Source of the DNA: Methanoculleus formosensis
GTDB taxonomy: Archaea; Halobacteriota; Methanomicrobia; Methanomicrobiales; Methanoculleaceae
NCBI RefSeq assembly: GCF_025384765.1
Contig: NZ_VHLL01000007.1
Span: 1 to 64,000 of the forward strand
DNA: 64,000 nucleotides
Reading direction: 5' to 3'
Both the position numbers and the translations under genes were made by a program. Under the pieces are notes generated by a model. That model made no database searches. It saw nothing but the letters and a program-made list of their open reading frames with translations, and was not told the origin of the DNA. This document shows positions 25,459 to 34,565 of the stretch, piece by piece. Position 1 is the first letter of the stretch; each line of letters begins with the position of its first letter.

Positions 25459-25737
25459 ATCGGCCAGCATACTGTAGACAGCCTCATAGCTCTCGCACAC
25501 ACCTTCCGGGACGGTGTAAGTATCCGTAACCTCCTGCAGTCGGGCAAACTCTTCGTTCAATTCAGGTTTATCTGGGCCCGCTGCTTTTGTTTTTTCAACG
25601 ATTGTATCGAACAACCTGTGAACTTCACCAAATTCCGGGTGATTGCTCCCATGAACTCTTGCTACGATCGGCACATACAGTTCCAATGTCTGAAGGTGCT
25701 TCTTCATCGCCTGGTCAAATGTTAAGGTATCTGTCAT
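25432..25737 (-). CDS. Degenerate RIC/hemerythrin-like protein
   Basis: 101 helical residues. The stretch VPIVARVHGSNHPEFGEVHR matches the core of the RIC (repair of iron centres, ScdA/YtfE) di-iron domain, which normally reads V-x2-HG-x2-HPEL. The family's later HMxKEE segment with the remaining metal ligands is missing, so a full di-iron site is doubtful; it could bind one metal. GGAGGAAGAG precedes the ATG. It lies upstream of and on the same strand as the metal ATPase and HMA genes and shares their A+T-rich composition. Confidence 0.6.
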   Translation of the reverse strand: MTDTLTFDQAMKKHLQTLELYVPIVARVHGSNHPEFGEVHRLFDTIVEKTKAAGPDKPELNEEFARLQEVTDTYTVPEGVCESYEAVYSMLADLDRAYRAG

Positions 25738-26068
25738 TCACTCTTCCTCCTGCATTCACAGATAGATGGTTTTCGGTAATCATACGCGGGCATTCCACCT
25801 ATGTATTGTAGATTAAATAAGATGCTACAAGCCATCGCGTATCGCCACGCGGGGGAGGGTGTCCCGGCAGAGGCATCTCTGGACCGATCTCACCCGGCAA
25901 CGTGCGCCTCCGCCCCCACATTACCCGGCACTCATTTATTCAATATGGAAAAATATCAAACTAATTTTAATACTATAGTATAATATAACTGCAAATTTTC
26001 GACACTACTATATACCGACAGCGTGATGATTACTCAGTATACAACTACCCATACAGATGGAGATACAT
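25738..26068. promoter_or_regulatory. Divergent promoter region, metal module / sulfonate-type transporter
   Basis: 331 bases without a gene. The last 130 bases are very A+T rich, with a perfect palindrome TACTATAGTA near 25971-25980 and TATA-like ACTATATACC near 26005-26014, the likely promoter and possible operator of the transporter operon. The rest shows no feature I can name. Confidence 0.45.
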
Positions 26069-27055
26069 ATGAAGCAACTCACTGCAATTCTTCTGGCCGT
26101 GGCCCTGGTCGCGGCGTTCACGTTTGTAAGCGGATGCACCGGCACCGACAGCGGCGATGTGACGCATCTGCGGATCGGCTACCAGCCGAGCACCCACCAG
26201 ACCGCTCACACCACCGCGATGGATAAGGGATGGTGGCAGGAGGACCTCGCGCCGTTCGGCATCACGCAGATAACCGATTACAACTTCCCCACCGGCGCGC
26301 CCGAGATGCAGACGATGCTCGCCGGGGACCTGGACATCGCCTACGTCGGCTCCGCCCCGTTCATAGCAGCCGTGAGCACCGGACTTGACGCCAAGATCGT
26401 TGCTGCAGTGCAGACCCAGGGCTCCGATCTGGTGCTCAGGAACGAGATCCCCTACTCGACCCCTGCCGACCTCGTGGGCAAGACGATCGCCACCTTCCCG
26501 CCGGGAACCATCCAGGACACCATCCTGCGGACCTGGCTTGAGGAGAACGGCGTCGACCCGGCGAGCGTCAACATCAAGGCCATGGACCCCGGCGCCGCCA
26601 CCACCGCCCTCTCCGCAGGCCAGGTCGACGGCGTCTTCCTGCCCCACCCGTCCCCGTCCGTCATCGCAGCCGAGGGCACGGGGAGGACCGTCGTGCAGTC
26701 GGGCGAGATGATGAAAGACCACGCCTGCTGCGTTCTGGTTGCAAGCGGCTCCCTGATCCGCGAGCACCCCGAGATCGTCGAGCAGGTCGTCCGGACCCAT
26801 ATCAAGGCGACGGAGTACAACATCGAACATCCCGACGAGGCCGCAGCCATCTACTCAAAGAAGACCGGGCAGAACGTCGAGACCGTGAAGGCATCCTTCC
26901 GGGACTGGGACGGCACCTGGACCGCCGACCCGAACGTCATCACGACCTCGGTGGTCGAGTACACGAACCTCCAGTATGAACTCGGCTACATCAACAAACC
27001 CCTCACCCAGGACGACCTCTTCGACCTCTCGTTCTACGAGAAGGCCCGGGCATAA
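26069..27055 (+). CDS. ABC transporter substrate-binding lipoprotein (TauA/SsuA/NrtA type)
   Basis: 328 residues. Lipoprotein signal with lipobox VSGC after a hydrophobic stretch, then a periplasmic-binding fold of the NMT1/ThiY-like group (IGYQPSTHQTAHTTAMDKGW; DIAYVGSAPFIAAVSTGLDA). Family members bind taurine, alkanesulfonates, nitrate or thiamine precursors; the ligand here is unknown. Start taken at ATG 26069, preceded by GGAG; an ATG four codons upstream has no ribosome site. First gene of a three-gene ABC operon. Confidence 0.88.
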   Translation: MKQLTAILLAVALVAAFTFVSGCTGTDSGDVTHLRIGYQPSTHQTAHTTAMDKGWWQEDLAPFGITQITDYNFPTGAPEMQTMLAGDLDIAYVGSAPFIAAVSTGLDAKIVAAVQTQGSDLVLRNEIPYSTPADLVGKTIATFPPGTIQDTILRTWLEENGVDPASVNIKAMDPGAATTALSAGQVDGVFLPHPSPSVIAAEGTGRTVVQSGEMMKDHACCVLVASGSLIREHPEIVEQVVRTHIKATEYNIEHPDEAAAIYSKKTGQNVETVKASFRDWDGTWTADPNVITTSVVEYTNLQYELGYINKPLTQDDLFDLSFYEKARA

Positions 27056-27185
27056 CCCGGGACCTCTCTGTTTTCTTCTCCAAAAGTATCTTTTACGGCG
27101 ATGCCGATGAAGTAATAGAAAAGGTTCCTGAGGTGATCGGCCAGCGATCCACTCCGGCACCCGTCATGAGCAGCGGAATAGAACC

Positions 27186-27962
27186 ATGAAGCAGCAGACA
27201 CAGAAACGACTCCTCGGCATCGCAGCGGTCGCCGTCGTGGCGATAGTATGGCAGATCATCGCCGATTACGTGGTGGGGCGATCATTCATCCTCCCGAGCG
27301 TCACCGACGTCGCCAGCGCATTCATAAACCTCCTCGGGTCCGGCACGCTCCTCACCGACCTTGCAGTGAGCCTTGAGCATTTCGGGATCGGGATCATCGC
27401 GGCGTTCATCCTCGGCGTCCCCCTCGGGATCCTGATGGGATGGTTCCGGGTGGCGGATCACCTCCTCGACCCGATCATCGAGACCCTCCGCCCCATCCCG
27501 CCGCTCGCCTGGATCCCGTTCGCCATCATCTGGTTCGGGCTCACCACCCAGGCGGCGGGCTTCGTCATCTTTGCAGGGGCGTTCTTCCCGATCCTGACCG
27601 CGACCTATGCCGCGTTCCGGGACGTCCCGAAGGTCTTCGTCGAGGCGGGCAAGGTGCTCGGGTGCGACACCTCGTTTGAGCTGATCCGCTACGTCGCCCT
27701 GCCCGCCGCCGTCCCGGCGATCGCCTCCGGCGTCAGGATCGCCATGGGCGTCGGCTGGATGTGTCTTGTCGCCGCCGAGATGTTCGGCGTCTCCACCTAC
27801 GGCCTCGGCTACCAGCTCTGGCACAACTACTACCTCCACCAGATGCCCAATGTCGTCGTCTACATGCTGATCCTCGGATTTACGGGGCTCATCATCGACC
27901 GCATCTTCAGGAACTACGTCGATAAGCAGCTCCTGCGGTGGCGGGCAGGGGAGGTGGCCTGA
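27186..27962 (+). CDS. ABC transporter permease (TauC/SsuC type)
   Basis: 258 residues with six membrane helices. The cytoplasmic coupling loop, EAGKVLGCDTSFELIRYVALP, is the EAA motif of binding-protein-dependent importers. It lies 130 bases after the binding protein and is followed by the ATPase with one base between. That 130-base gap contains no clear terminator. Confidence 0.9.
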   Translation: MKQQTQKRLLGIAAVAVVAIVWQIIADYVVGRSFILPSVTDVASAFINLLGSGTLLTDLAVSLEHFGIGIIAAFILGVPLGILMGWFRVADHLLDPIIETLRPIPPLAWIPFAIIWFGLTTQAAGFVIFAGAFFPILTATYAAFRDVPKVFVEAGKVLGCDTSFELIRYVALPAAVPAIASGVRIAMGVGWMCLVAAEMFGVSTYGLGYQLWHNYYLHQMPNVVVYMLILGFTGLIIDRIFRNYVDKQLLRWRAGEVA

Positions 27963-27963
27963 A

Positions 27964-28725
27964 ATGAGCGGAGTCTCGGTCGCGAACGTCGGCAAGGCCT
28001 TCCCAAAGGAGGACGGCACCTTCACGCAGGCGCTCGAGGGCGTCAACCTGGAGATCGGCGACACGGAGTTCATCTGTCTGGTCGGGCCATCGGGGTGCGG
28101 GAAGACGACGCTACTCCGGATCATCGCCGGCCTCGAGACCGCGACGACCGGGAGCGTGACGATCGAGGGGCGCGCGGTCACCGGCCCGGACCCGAAGCGC
28201 GGGATGGTCTTTCAGGAGTACTCCCTCTTCCCCTGGCGGAGGGTGATCGACAACGTCGCCTTCGGCCTCGAGATGAAAGGGGTCGGAAAAGAGGAGCGCC
28301 GGCGGACGGCGGACCGCTACATCGAGCTGGTCGGCCTCTCCCAGTTCAGGGACGCCTACCCCTACGAACTCTCCGGCGGGATGCGGCAACGGGTGGCGAT
28401 CGCAAGAGCGCTCGCAAACGACCCCGATGTCCTCCTCATGGACGAACCGTTCGGGGCTCTGGATGCCCAGACCCGCAACCACATGCAGAAAGAGCTCCTC
28501 TCCCTCTGGAAACAGACGAAGAAGACGATCGTCTTCGTCACCCACAGCGTCGACGAAGCGGTCTACCTCGCCACCAGGATCGTCGTCCTCACCCCGAGGC
28601 CGGGTTCCATCCGGGAGGTCATCGAGATTCCCTGGCCGCACCCCCGGGATCGCACCAGTCCCGAGTTCGCGGAAGTCCGGCGAAGGGTGCTCAGGATGAT
28701 CGACGAGAGCGAAAACATCCAGTAA
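27964..28725 (+). CDS. ABC transporter ATP-binding protein (TauB/SsuB type)
   Basis: 253-residue nucleotide-binding subunit. Walker A GPSGCGKTTLL, Q-loop FQEYSLFPW, signature LSGGMRQRVAIARAL, Walker B VLLMDEPFGALD and switch histidine FVTHSVDEAVYL are intact. It completes the importer begun at 26069. Confidence 0.93.
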   Translation: MSGVSVANVGKAFPKEDGTFTQALEGVNLEIGDTEFICLVGPSGCGKTTLLRIIAGLETATTGSVTIEGRAVTGPDPKRGMVFQEYSLFPWRRVIDNVAFGLEMKGVGKEERRRTADRYIELVGLSQFRDAYPYELSGGMRQRVAIARALANDPDVLLMDEPFGALDAQTRNHMQKELLSLWKQTKKTIVFVTHSVDEAVYLATRIVVLTPRPGSIREVIEIPWPHPRDRTSPEFAEVRRRVLRMIDESENIQ

Positions 28726-28747
28726 GGTTTATTAGAGGAAATTCCCA

Positions 28748-28756
28748 TTTTATAAA
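28748..28756 (+). promoter_or_regulatory. TATA box of rpl10e
   Basis: TTTTATAAA lies about 35 bases before the ribosomal protein start and 23 bases after the end of the transporter ATPase gene, giving a short leader that contains GGCAGGAG. Confidence 0.6.
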
Positions 28757-28786
28757 GCACTCAAAGATCGGCAGGAGTTTTTAACG

Positions 28787-29299
28787 ATGGTACGAAAACC
28801 AGCGAAGATGTACAGGAATCTCGCAAAAAAAGCATATACACGCAGGGAATACATGGGCGGCGTGCCGGGCAGCAAGATCGTGCAGTTTGATATGGGCAAC
28901 CTCACCGAGGATTTCCCGGTCGAACTCTCCATCGTCGTTGAGGAGACATGCCAGATACGGCACACGGCGCTTGAGGCCGCTCGTATCGGCATCAACCGGC
29001 AACTCCAGAAGGAGATCGGGAGGGCGAACTACCACCTGAAGATCCGGACCTTCCCGCACCACGTCCTCCGTGAGAACAAACAGGCGACCGGCGCAGGTGC
29101 GGACCGTGTCTCGGAAGGCATGCGCCTCGCCTTCGGGAAGGCCGTCGGCACCGCGGCGCGGGTGGACAAGGGCCAGAAGGTCTTCTCCGTCTGGACAAGC
29201 CCGCAGTACACCGAGAAGGCCAAGACCTCGCTCAGGCGCGGCATATACAAACTTCCGACTCCAGCAAGGATCGTCGAAGAGCGGGCGCCGACAGCGTAA
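28787..29299 (+). CDS. rpl10e: Ribosomal protein L10e (uL16)
   Basis: 170 residues, archaeal/eukaryotic L10e, the homologue of bacterial L16 in the central protuberance near the A site. Recognised from [40 protein letters not shown] and [15 protein letters not shown]. It stands alone with its own promoter between the transporter and the fumarase operon. Confidence 0.97.
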   Translation: MVRKPAKMYRNLAKKAYTRREYMGGVPGSKIVQFDMGNLTEDFPVELSIVVEETCQIRHTALEAARIGINRQLQKEIGRANYHLKIRTFPHHVLRENKQATGAGADRVSEGMRLAFGKAVGTAARVDKGQKVFSVWTSPQYTEKAKTSLRRGIYKLPTPARIVEERAPTA

Positions 29300-29403
29300 A
29301 CCCGCACCATTTCCCATCTTTTTTCCGGGGAACCCCCCACAAGGCGGCGTATCCGCAACCAGGGGAAATACAGGTATTATATAGTCTCTTCCCACCAGTA
29401 TAG

Positions 29404-30243
29404 ATGATGGTTAATCCGGCAGATCCTACGCTTTCGAGCGCACTGGCAGACGCCACAGCGAGAGCCCTCGCCGAGGCCGAGATCCGGCTGCCCCCCGATG
29501 TGCTCGCGGCGCTCCGGAGGGCAGCGGCGGCCGAGAGGGACGAGATCGCGCGCCGGGAACTCGGCAACATTCTCGAGAACATCGCGCTTGCAGAGGAACG
29601 GCAGGTGCCGATCTGCCAGGATACCGGCGTCCCGGTGGTCTACCTCACCCTTCCGCCCGACATCGCGTTCTCACCCGCTCTCTTTGAAGGGGTGCGGGAG
29701 GGAGTGCGGAGGGCGACGGCCGCGATCCCCCTCCGCCCGAACGTCGTCGATCCCCTCACCCGCGAGAACACCGGCGACAACACCGGCCCGGGGATGCCTG
29801 CCGTCCACGTGACGCCCGGCGACCGGCTCACGGTGACGGTTCTCCCGAAAGGCGCGGGTTCCGAGAACGTCTCACGGATCGGGATGCTCCTTCCCTCGCA
29901 GGCAAAGGAGATCCCCCGCTTCGTCGCCGAGACGATGCTTCTCGCGGGCGGCAAACCCTGTCCGCCCGTGATCCTGGGCGTCGGGATCGGCGGGACGTTC
30001 GATATGGCCGCCGCGCTCGCAAAGGAGGCCCTGCTCCTCCCGGTCGACACCATGGACGATTACGAGCAGGAACTCTGCGACGCGGTCAACGCACTCGGGA
30101 TCGGGCCGATGGGGCTCGGCGGCGACACGACGGCGCTCGCAGTGAAGGTGAAGCGCGCCGCCTGCCACACCGCCTCCCTCCCGGTTGCGGTGAACGTGCA
30201 GTGCTGGGCCTGCCGCCGGGCGACCGTGGAGGTGGAGCGGTGA
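29404..30243 (+). CDS. fumA: Fumarate hydratase, alpha subunit (class I)
   Basis: 279-residue N-terminal half of an oxygen-sensitive [4Fe-4S] fumarase. Cluster cysteines are visible in VPICQDTGVPVVYL, GGKPCPPVILGVGIGG and VNVQCWACRRATVEV. In methanogens it dehydrates malate to fumarate in the reductive branch toward 2-oxoglutarate. First gene of a long same-strand block with kor and suc genes; it overlaps the beta subunit gene by four bases. Confidence 0.95.
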   Translation: MMVNPADPTLSSALADATARALAEAEIRLPPDVLAALRRAAAAERDEIARRELGNILENIALAEERQVPICQDTGVPVVYLTLPPDIAFSPALFEGVREGVRRATAAIPLRPNVVDPLTRENTGDNTGPGMPAVHVTPGDRLTVTVLPKGAGSENVSRIGMLLPSQAKEIPRFVAETMLLAGGKPCPPVILGVGIGGTFDMAAALAKEALLLPVDTMDDYEQELCDAVNALGIGPMGLGGDTTALAVKVKRAACHTASLPVAVNVQCWACRRATVEVER

Positions 30244-30782
30244 ACCTCAAGACACCGCTCGGCGACGAGGTGCTCGACCTCCGTGCGGGAGATACGGTCA
30301 CGCTCTCGGGGACGATCTACACTGCCCGGGACGAGGCCCACCTCCGCATGATGGAGGAGGGCATCCCCTTCGACCCGGAGGGTGCCGTGGTCTATCACTG
30401 CGGCCCGGTGGTGCAGGACGGCCGGCTCGTCGTCGCCGGCCCCACAACGTCCGCCCGGATGAACGCCATAACGGGGTTCCTCATCGACGCAGGCGTCCGC
30501 GCCCTCGTCGGCAAAGGCGGCATGGGGCCGGAGGTGGTCGAGCGACTCCGGGGGCGCGGAGTCTACCTCGCGCTCACGGGGGGGTGCGCCGCGCTCGCCG
30601 CAGACCGCATGAGTCTCTCGGGCGTCTATTTCGAAGACCTCGGCATGGCCGAGGCGGTATGGGTCATCCAGATCGATAACCTGCCGCTGACGGTCGGGAT
30701 CGACGCCCACGGCGGCGATCTCTTCCGCGCAGTACGGGAGAAAGCGAAAACACAATTTCACCAGCGATTCAACATAAGATAG
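30240..30782 (+). CDS. fumB: Fumarate hydratase, beta subunit
   Basis: 180 residues from the GTG overlapping the alpha stop (GTGA), the C-terminal half of class I fumarase. Characteristic segments: GDTVTLSGTIYTARDEAHLR, GPTTSARMNAITGFLIDAG and VGKGGMG. Start at GTG 30240 (VNLKTPLGDEVLDLRAGD) fits homologues better than the ATG at 30201. Confidence 0.94.
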   Translation: MNLKTPLGDEVLDLRAGDTVTLSGTIYTARDEAHLRMMEEGIPFDPEGAVVYHCGPVVQDGRLVVAGPTTSARMNAITGFLIDAGVRALVGKGGMGPEVVERLRGRGVYLALTGGCAALAADRMSLSGVYFEDLGMAEAVWVIQIDNLPLTVGIDAHGGDLFRAVREKAKTQFHQRFNIR

Positions 30783-30793
30783 GATACCGTCTC

Positions 30794-31066
30794 ATGAAAC
30801 TCGTCATCGATGAAAGCCGCTGCAAAGGATGCAATCTCTGCGTGCTGGTCTGCCCCTACGGGATATTTCGGGAGGGAACGGAACTCAACAGCCGGGGGAT
30901 CGTCGCCCCGGTCCTCGACCGCCCCGAACGATGTACGAACTGCAGGCTGCAGGCCCTCTACGGCAGGATGCTCTGCGGGGTCTGCCACATGATCTGTCCC
31001 GACCAGGCCATATCCTGGGTCGAGGAGAAGCCGTTCGAGCCGCACAGAGTGGAGGTGGAGTTTTGA
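30794..31066 (+). CDS. korD: 2-oxoglutarate:ferredoxin oxidoreductase, delta (ferredoxin) subunit
   Basis: 90 residues with two cysteine clusters for [4Fe-4S] binding: CKGCNLCVLVCPYGIF at the N-terminus and CTNCR...CGVCHMICPDQAI further on; spacing in the second is longer than in a standard 2[4Fe-4S] ferredoxin. It passes electrons to the KorAB core. Eleven bases after fumB; overlaps korA. Confidence 0.92.
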   Translation: MKLVIDESRCKGCNLCVLVCPYGIFREGTELNSRGIVAPVLDRPERCTNCRLQALYGRMLCGVCHMICPDQAISWVEEKPFEPHRVEVEF

Positions 31067-32163
31067 GCAGGACCGAGTTCATGCAGGGGAACGCCGCCTG
31101 CGCAGAGGGCGCGCTTGCCGCCGGGTGCCGGTTCTTCGGCGGCTACCCGATCACGCCGTCGACCGAGATCGCCGAGACGATGGCCCGGAGACTCCCGAAG
31201 GCCGGCGGGGTCTTCATCTCGATGGAGGACGAGATCGCGAGCATCGCCGCCGTCATCGGCGCCGCGTGGACGGGGGCGAGGGCCATGACCGCGACGAGCG
31301 GCCCCGGGTTCTCGCTGATGATGGAGAACATCGGCTACGCGGCCATGACCGAGACGCCGTGCGTCATCGTCAACATCCAGCGCGGCGGGCCAAGCACCGG
31401 GCAGCCGACGCGGGCGGCACAGGGAGACATGCTCCAGTGCCGGTTTGGGTCGCACGGCGACTACAGCACCATCGCGATCACCCCGAACTCCGTCCAGGAG
31501 ATGTTCGACCTGACGGTGAAGGCGTTCGACCTCGCGGACCGGTTCCGGGTCCCCACCTTCCTGATGTCCGACGAGATCGTCGGCCACATGCGCGAGCGGG
31601 TGACCATCCCCGACGCGGTCGATATACAACGCCCCCGCCCGCTCGCGGAAGGCTCTCTTCCTTTCGCGGCCGGCGAGGACAAAATCCCCGGGTTCGCGCC
31701 CTTCGGCTCGGGGAGAGCCGTCCACGTGACCGGCCTCACCCACGACGAGCGGGGTTACCCGGACACGACCGATCCCGAGGCGCATGACAAACTCGTGCGG
31801 CGGCTCGTCGCGAAGGTCGAGTCGGCACGCCGCGATATCGCCGACTACGAGATCGTGAACCCCGGCGCCGAGACGGTCTTCGTCACCTACGGCCCGCCGT
31901 CGCGGACGGTGGAGCAGGTGATGCGCGACCATCCCGACGACTCGATCGGGCACCTCCGGCTCAGGATCGTCTGGCCGTTCCCGGAGTTCGCCCTGAAAGA
32001 ATTCCCGAACGCAAAGGTCTTCCTGATGCCGGAACTGAACATGGGCCAGGTGGTGCGGGAAGTCCAGCGCCACGTCGACCAGCCGGTCGTCTCCATCCCG
32101 AAGATCGGAGGCGAATTGCATACCCCTGCCGAACTCGTGCGGGTGCTGGAGGCGCACCGATGA
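31063..32163 (+). CDS. korA: 2-oxoglutarate:ferredoxin oxidoreductase, alpha subunit
   Basis: 366 residues if started at TTG 31063, which overlaps the korD stop and has GGAGGTGG five bases upstream; the ATG at 31081 (MQGNAACAEGALAAGC) is the alternative. Pyruvate-ferredoxin oxidoreductase domains I and II are evident: GGYPITPSTEIAETM, TSGPGFSLMMENIGYAAMTE and GGPSTGQPTRAAQGDM. It makes 2-oxoglutarate from succinyl-CoA and CO2 with reduced ferredoxin. Confidence 0.95.
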   Translation: MSRTEFMQGNAACAEGALAAGCRFFGGYPITPSTEIAETMARRLPKAGGVFISMEDEIASIAAVIGAAWTGARAMTATSGPGFSLMMENIGYAAMTETPCVIVNIQRGGPSTGQPTRAAQGDMLQCRFGSHGDYSTIAITPNSVQEMFDLTVKAFDLADRFRVPTFLMSDEIVGHMRERVTIPDAVDIQRPRPLAEGSLPFAAGEDKIPGFAPFGSGRAVHVTGLTHDERGYPDTTDPEAHDKLVRRLVAKVESARRDIADYEIVNPGAETVFVTYGPPSRTVEQVMRDHPDDSIGHLRLRIVWPFPEFALKEFPNAKVFLMPELNMGQVVREVQRHVDQPVVSIPKIGGELHTPAELVRVLEAHR

Positions 32164-32948
32164 TCGCGCCCGACTGGTTCCGGGGTGACCGGCTCCCCCA
32201 CATCTACTGTACAGGGTGTGGGAACGGGACGATCATCAACTGCACCCTCGCGGCCGTCGAGGAGATGGGCTGGAAACGCGATGAGACGGTCTTCGTCTCC
32301 GGGATCGGGTGCTCATCCCGGGCTCCCGGCTACATCCTCACCGACTCGCTCCACACCACCCACGGCCGGGCGCTTGCGTTCGCGACGGGCGTGAAGATGG
32401 CGCGGCCGGAGTTCAACGTCGTCGTCTTCACGGGAGACGGCGACCTTGCCGCCATCGGCGGGAACCACTTCATCCACGCCTGCCGCCGGAACGTGGACAT
32501 GACCGTGGTCTGCATGAACAACCACATCTACGGCATGACCGGCGGGCAGGGGAGTCCGACGACCCCGCCGGGAGCCATATCGTCGACGACGCCATACGGG
32601 GCGAGCGAACCGGCGTTCGACCTCGCGGAGCTCGCGGTCGCCGCCGGCGCGAACTACGTCGCCCGGTGGACCTCCTACCACGTCAAGGAGCTCACGAAGG
32701 CCATCACCGTCGGGATGCAGACGCCGGGGCTCGCCTTCATCGAGGCACGGACGCAGTGCCCGACGAACTACGGCCGCCACAACAAACTCCGGACCGTCCC
32801 GGCGATGATCGAGCACCTCCGGAGCCACGCGATACTCGTTGCAAAGCGTGATCGGCTGGTCGCGGAAGGAGAGCCGATCCCTGAAGGGGCGTTCACCGTC
32901 GGGGAACTCGTCCGGCGAAACCAGCCTGCGATGGGGGTGCGGCGATGA
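32160..32948 (+). CDS. korB: 2-oxoglutarate:ferredoxin oxidoreductase, beta subunit
   Basis: 262-residue thiamine-diphosphate subunit. The TPP/Mg motif is VVFTGDGDLAAIGGNHFIHA followed by NNHIYGMTGGQGSPTTP; cluster-associated YCTGCGNG and GIGCSSRAPG are present at the N-terminus. Overlaps korA and korC by four bases each. Confidence 0.95.
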   Translation: MIAPDWFRGDRLPHIYCTGCGNGTIINCTLAAVEEMGWKRDETVFVSGIGCSSRAPGYILTDSLHTTHGRALAFATGVKMARPEFNVVVFTGDGDLAAIGGNHFIHACRRNVDMTVVCMNNHIYGMTGGQGSPTTPPGAISSTTPYGASEPAFDLAELAVAAGANYVARWTSYHVKELTKAITVGMQTPGLAFIEARTQCPTNYGRHNKLRTVPAMIEHLRSHAILVAKRDRLVAEGEPIPEGAFTVGELVRRNQPAMGVRR

Positions 32949-33475
32949 GGCATGAGATCCGGTTCTCGGGATACGGCGGGCAGGGGATCATCCTCTCCGC
33001 GGTCATCCTCGGGCGGGCGGCGGCGCTCTACGACAACAAGTACGCCGTCCAGACCCAGGTCTACGGCCCGGAAGCGCGGGGCGGGGCCTCGATGGGACAG
33101 GTGGTGATCGACGACGAACCGATCCTCTACCCCGAGGTGGCCAGGCCCGATATCTACGTCATCATGTCGCAGCAGGGGTTCGAGAAGTACGGGGCCCGTG
33201 CCGGGGAGGACGCGGTCATGCTCATCGATGCCGACCTCGTCCGGTCGCGCCCGGGATGCCGCTGTTACGAGATCCCGGCGACATCGGAGGCGAAAGGCGC
33301 TCTCGGACGGGAGATTGTCGCGAACATCGTGATGATCGGCGCTCTCGTGACCGCGACCGGGGTCGTGAGCAGAGAGGCGATCGAGCGTGCGGTGCTCGAC
33401 AGCGTCCCGAAGGGCACCGAGGAACTGAACCTGAAGGCGTTGAAGAGAGGATTCGAACTCGGAGAGCGAGCGTGA
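32945..33475 (+). CDS. korC: 2-oxoglutarate:ferredoxin oxidoreductase, gamma subunit
   Basis: 176 residues, 2-oxoacid oxidoreductase gamma domain: IRFSGYGGQGIILSAVILGR and QTQVYGPEARGGASMGQVVI are hallmark segments. It completes korDABC and is followed four bases later by sucC, which supplies its succinyl-CoA substrate. Confidence 0.94.
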   Translation: MRHEIRFSGYGGQGIILSAVILGRAAALYDNKYAVQTQVYGPEARGGASMGQVVIDDEPILYPEVARPDIYVIMSQQGFEKYGARAGEDAVMLIDADLVRSRPGCRCYEIPATSEAKGALGREIVANIVMIGALVTATGVVSREAIERAVLDSVPKGTEELNLKALKRGFELGERA

Positions 33476-33479
33476 ACTT

Positions 33480-34565
33480 ATGAAACTACTGGAATACGAG
33501 GCAAAACGGGTTTTTTCTGAGTACGGGATACCGGTCCCGAAAGGGGCGGTTATACGGGCGGCGGAGGAGGTCGCGGCACACCTGCCCGATCTCGGCGACG
33601 GCGTGGTGCTGAAGGCGCAGGTGGACGTCGGCGGGCGCGGAAAGGCCGGCGGCGTCCTGATGGCCGACCGCACGACGGCGGCCGAGACCGCCCGAGACCT
33701 CTTCTCCCGGGAGATCAAGAGCGTGCCGGTACGGGAGATCCTCGCGGAGGAGCGCCTCCCGATCGAGCACGAATACTACGTGAGCATCGCCGTCGACCGG
33801 TCGAGCGGACAGCCGGTGGTGCTCTTCGCCGACGCCGGCGGCGTGGAGATCGAGAAGATGGCGGAGGAGGATGAGTCTGCCGTACGGAGGGTCGTCGTAT
33901 CCCCCCTCCTCCGCGACATCCCGCCGTTCTTGATGCGGGAACTCCTCGGCGGCGCGCCCAAAGAACTCGCGCCGGTCATCAACAGCCTCTACCACGTATT
34001 CCAGGGGAAAGATGCCATGCTTGCGGAGATAAACCCGCTCGTGACGACGTCGCGGGGGGTCTACGCGGCGGACGCGAAACTGATCATCGACGACAACGCC
34101 CTCGCCCGCCAGGGGATAGCAGTCAACCGCGACCTCTCTGAGCGGGAGCGCGAGGCCGAGAAGCACGGCTTCTCCTACGTGGAACTCGACGGGAGCATCG
34201 GGGTGATCGGCAACGGTGCCGGGCTCACGATGTCGACGCTCGACCTCATCGAGTTTTACCACGGCCGGGCGGCGAACTTCCTCGATGTCGGGGGCGGCGC
34301 CGACCAGGAGCGCGTGATGCACGCCGTCAAACTCGTCGCGAGCATGCCCGGGGTGAACGTGATCGTCGTCAACCTCCTCGGGGGGATCACCCGGTGCGAC
34401 GAGGTGGCAAAGGGGATCATCGCCGCCGGCGTCGCGCCGACGGTCATCGTCAGGATGGCCGGGACGAACGAGGAGGAAGGCCGGCAGTTACTTGCCGAAT
34501 GCGGCTACCGGATGCTCGAGAGTATGGATGCGGCCGTGAAAGCAGCGATGGAGGTCGCAGAATGA
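33480..34565 (+). CDS. sucC: Succinate-CoA ligase (ADP-forming), beta subunit
   Basis: 361 residues: ATP-grasp domain (MKLLEYEAKRVFSEYGIPVP; VDVGGRGKAGGVLMA; EINPLVTT) plus CoA-ligase domain (NGAGLTMSTLDLIEFYHG; FLDVGGGAD). With SucD it makes succinyl-CoA for KorDABC. Slightly shorter than bacterial SucC. Overlaps sucD by four bases. Confidence 0.95.
   Translation: MKLLEYEAKRVFSEYGIPVPKGAVIRAAEEVAAHLPDLGDGVVLKAQVDVGGRGKAGGVLMADRTTAAETARDLFSREIKSVPVREILAEERLPIEHEYYVSIAVDRSSGQPVVLFADAGGVEIEKMAEEDESAVRRVVVSPLLRDIPPFLMRELLGGAPKELAPVINSLYHVFQGKDAMLAEINPLVTTSRGVYAADAKLIIDDNALARQGIAVNRDLSEREREAEKHGFSYVELDGSIGVIGNGAGLTMSTLDLIEFYHGRAANFLDVGGGADQERVMHAVKLVASMPGVNVIVVNLLGGITRCDEVAKGIIAAGVAPTVIVRMAGTNEEEGRQLLAECGYRMLESMDAAVKAAMEVAE

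Noticed and set aside
27282-28181. 299-codon minus-strand frame over the transporter permease
   Set aside because: Charged low-complexity antisense of a membrane protein.
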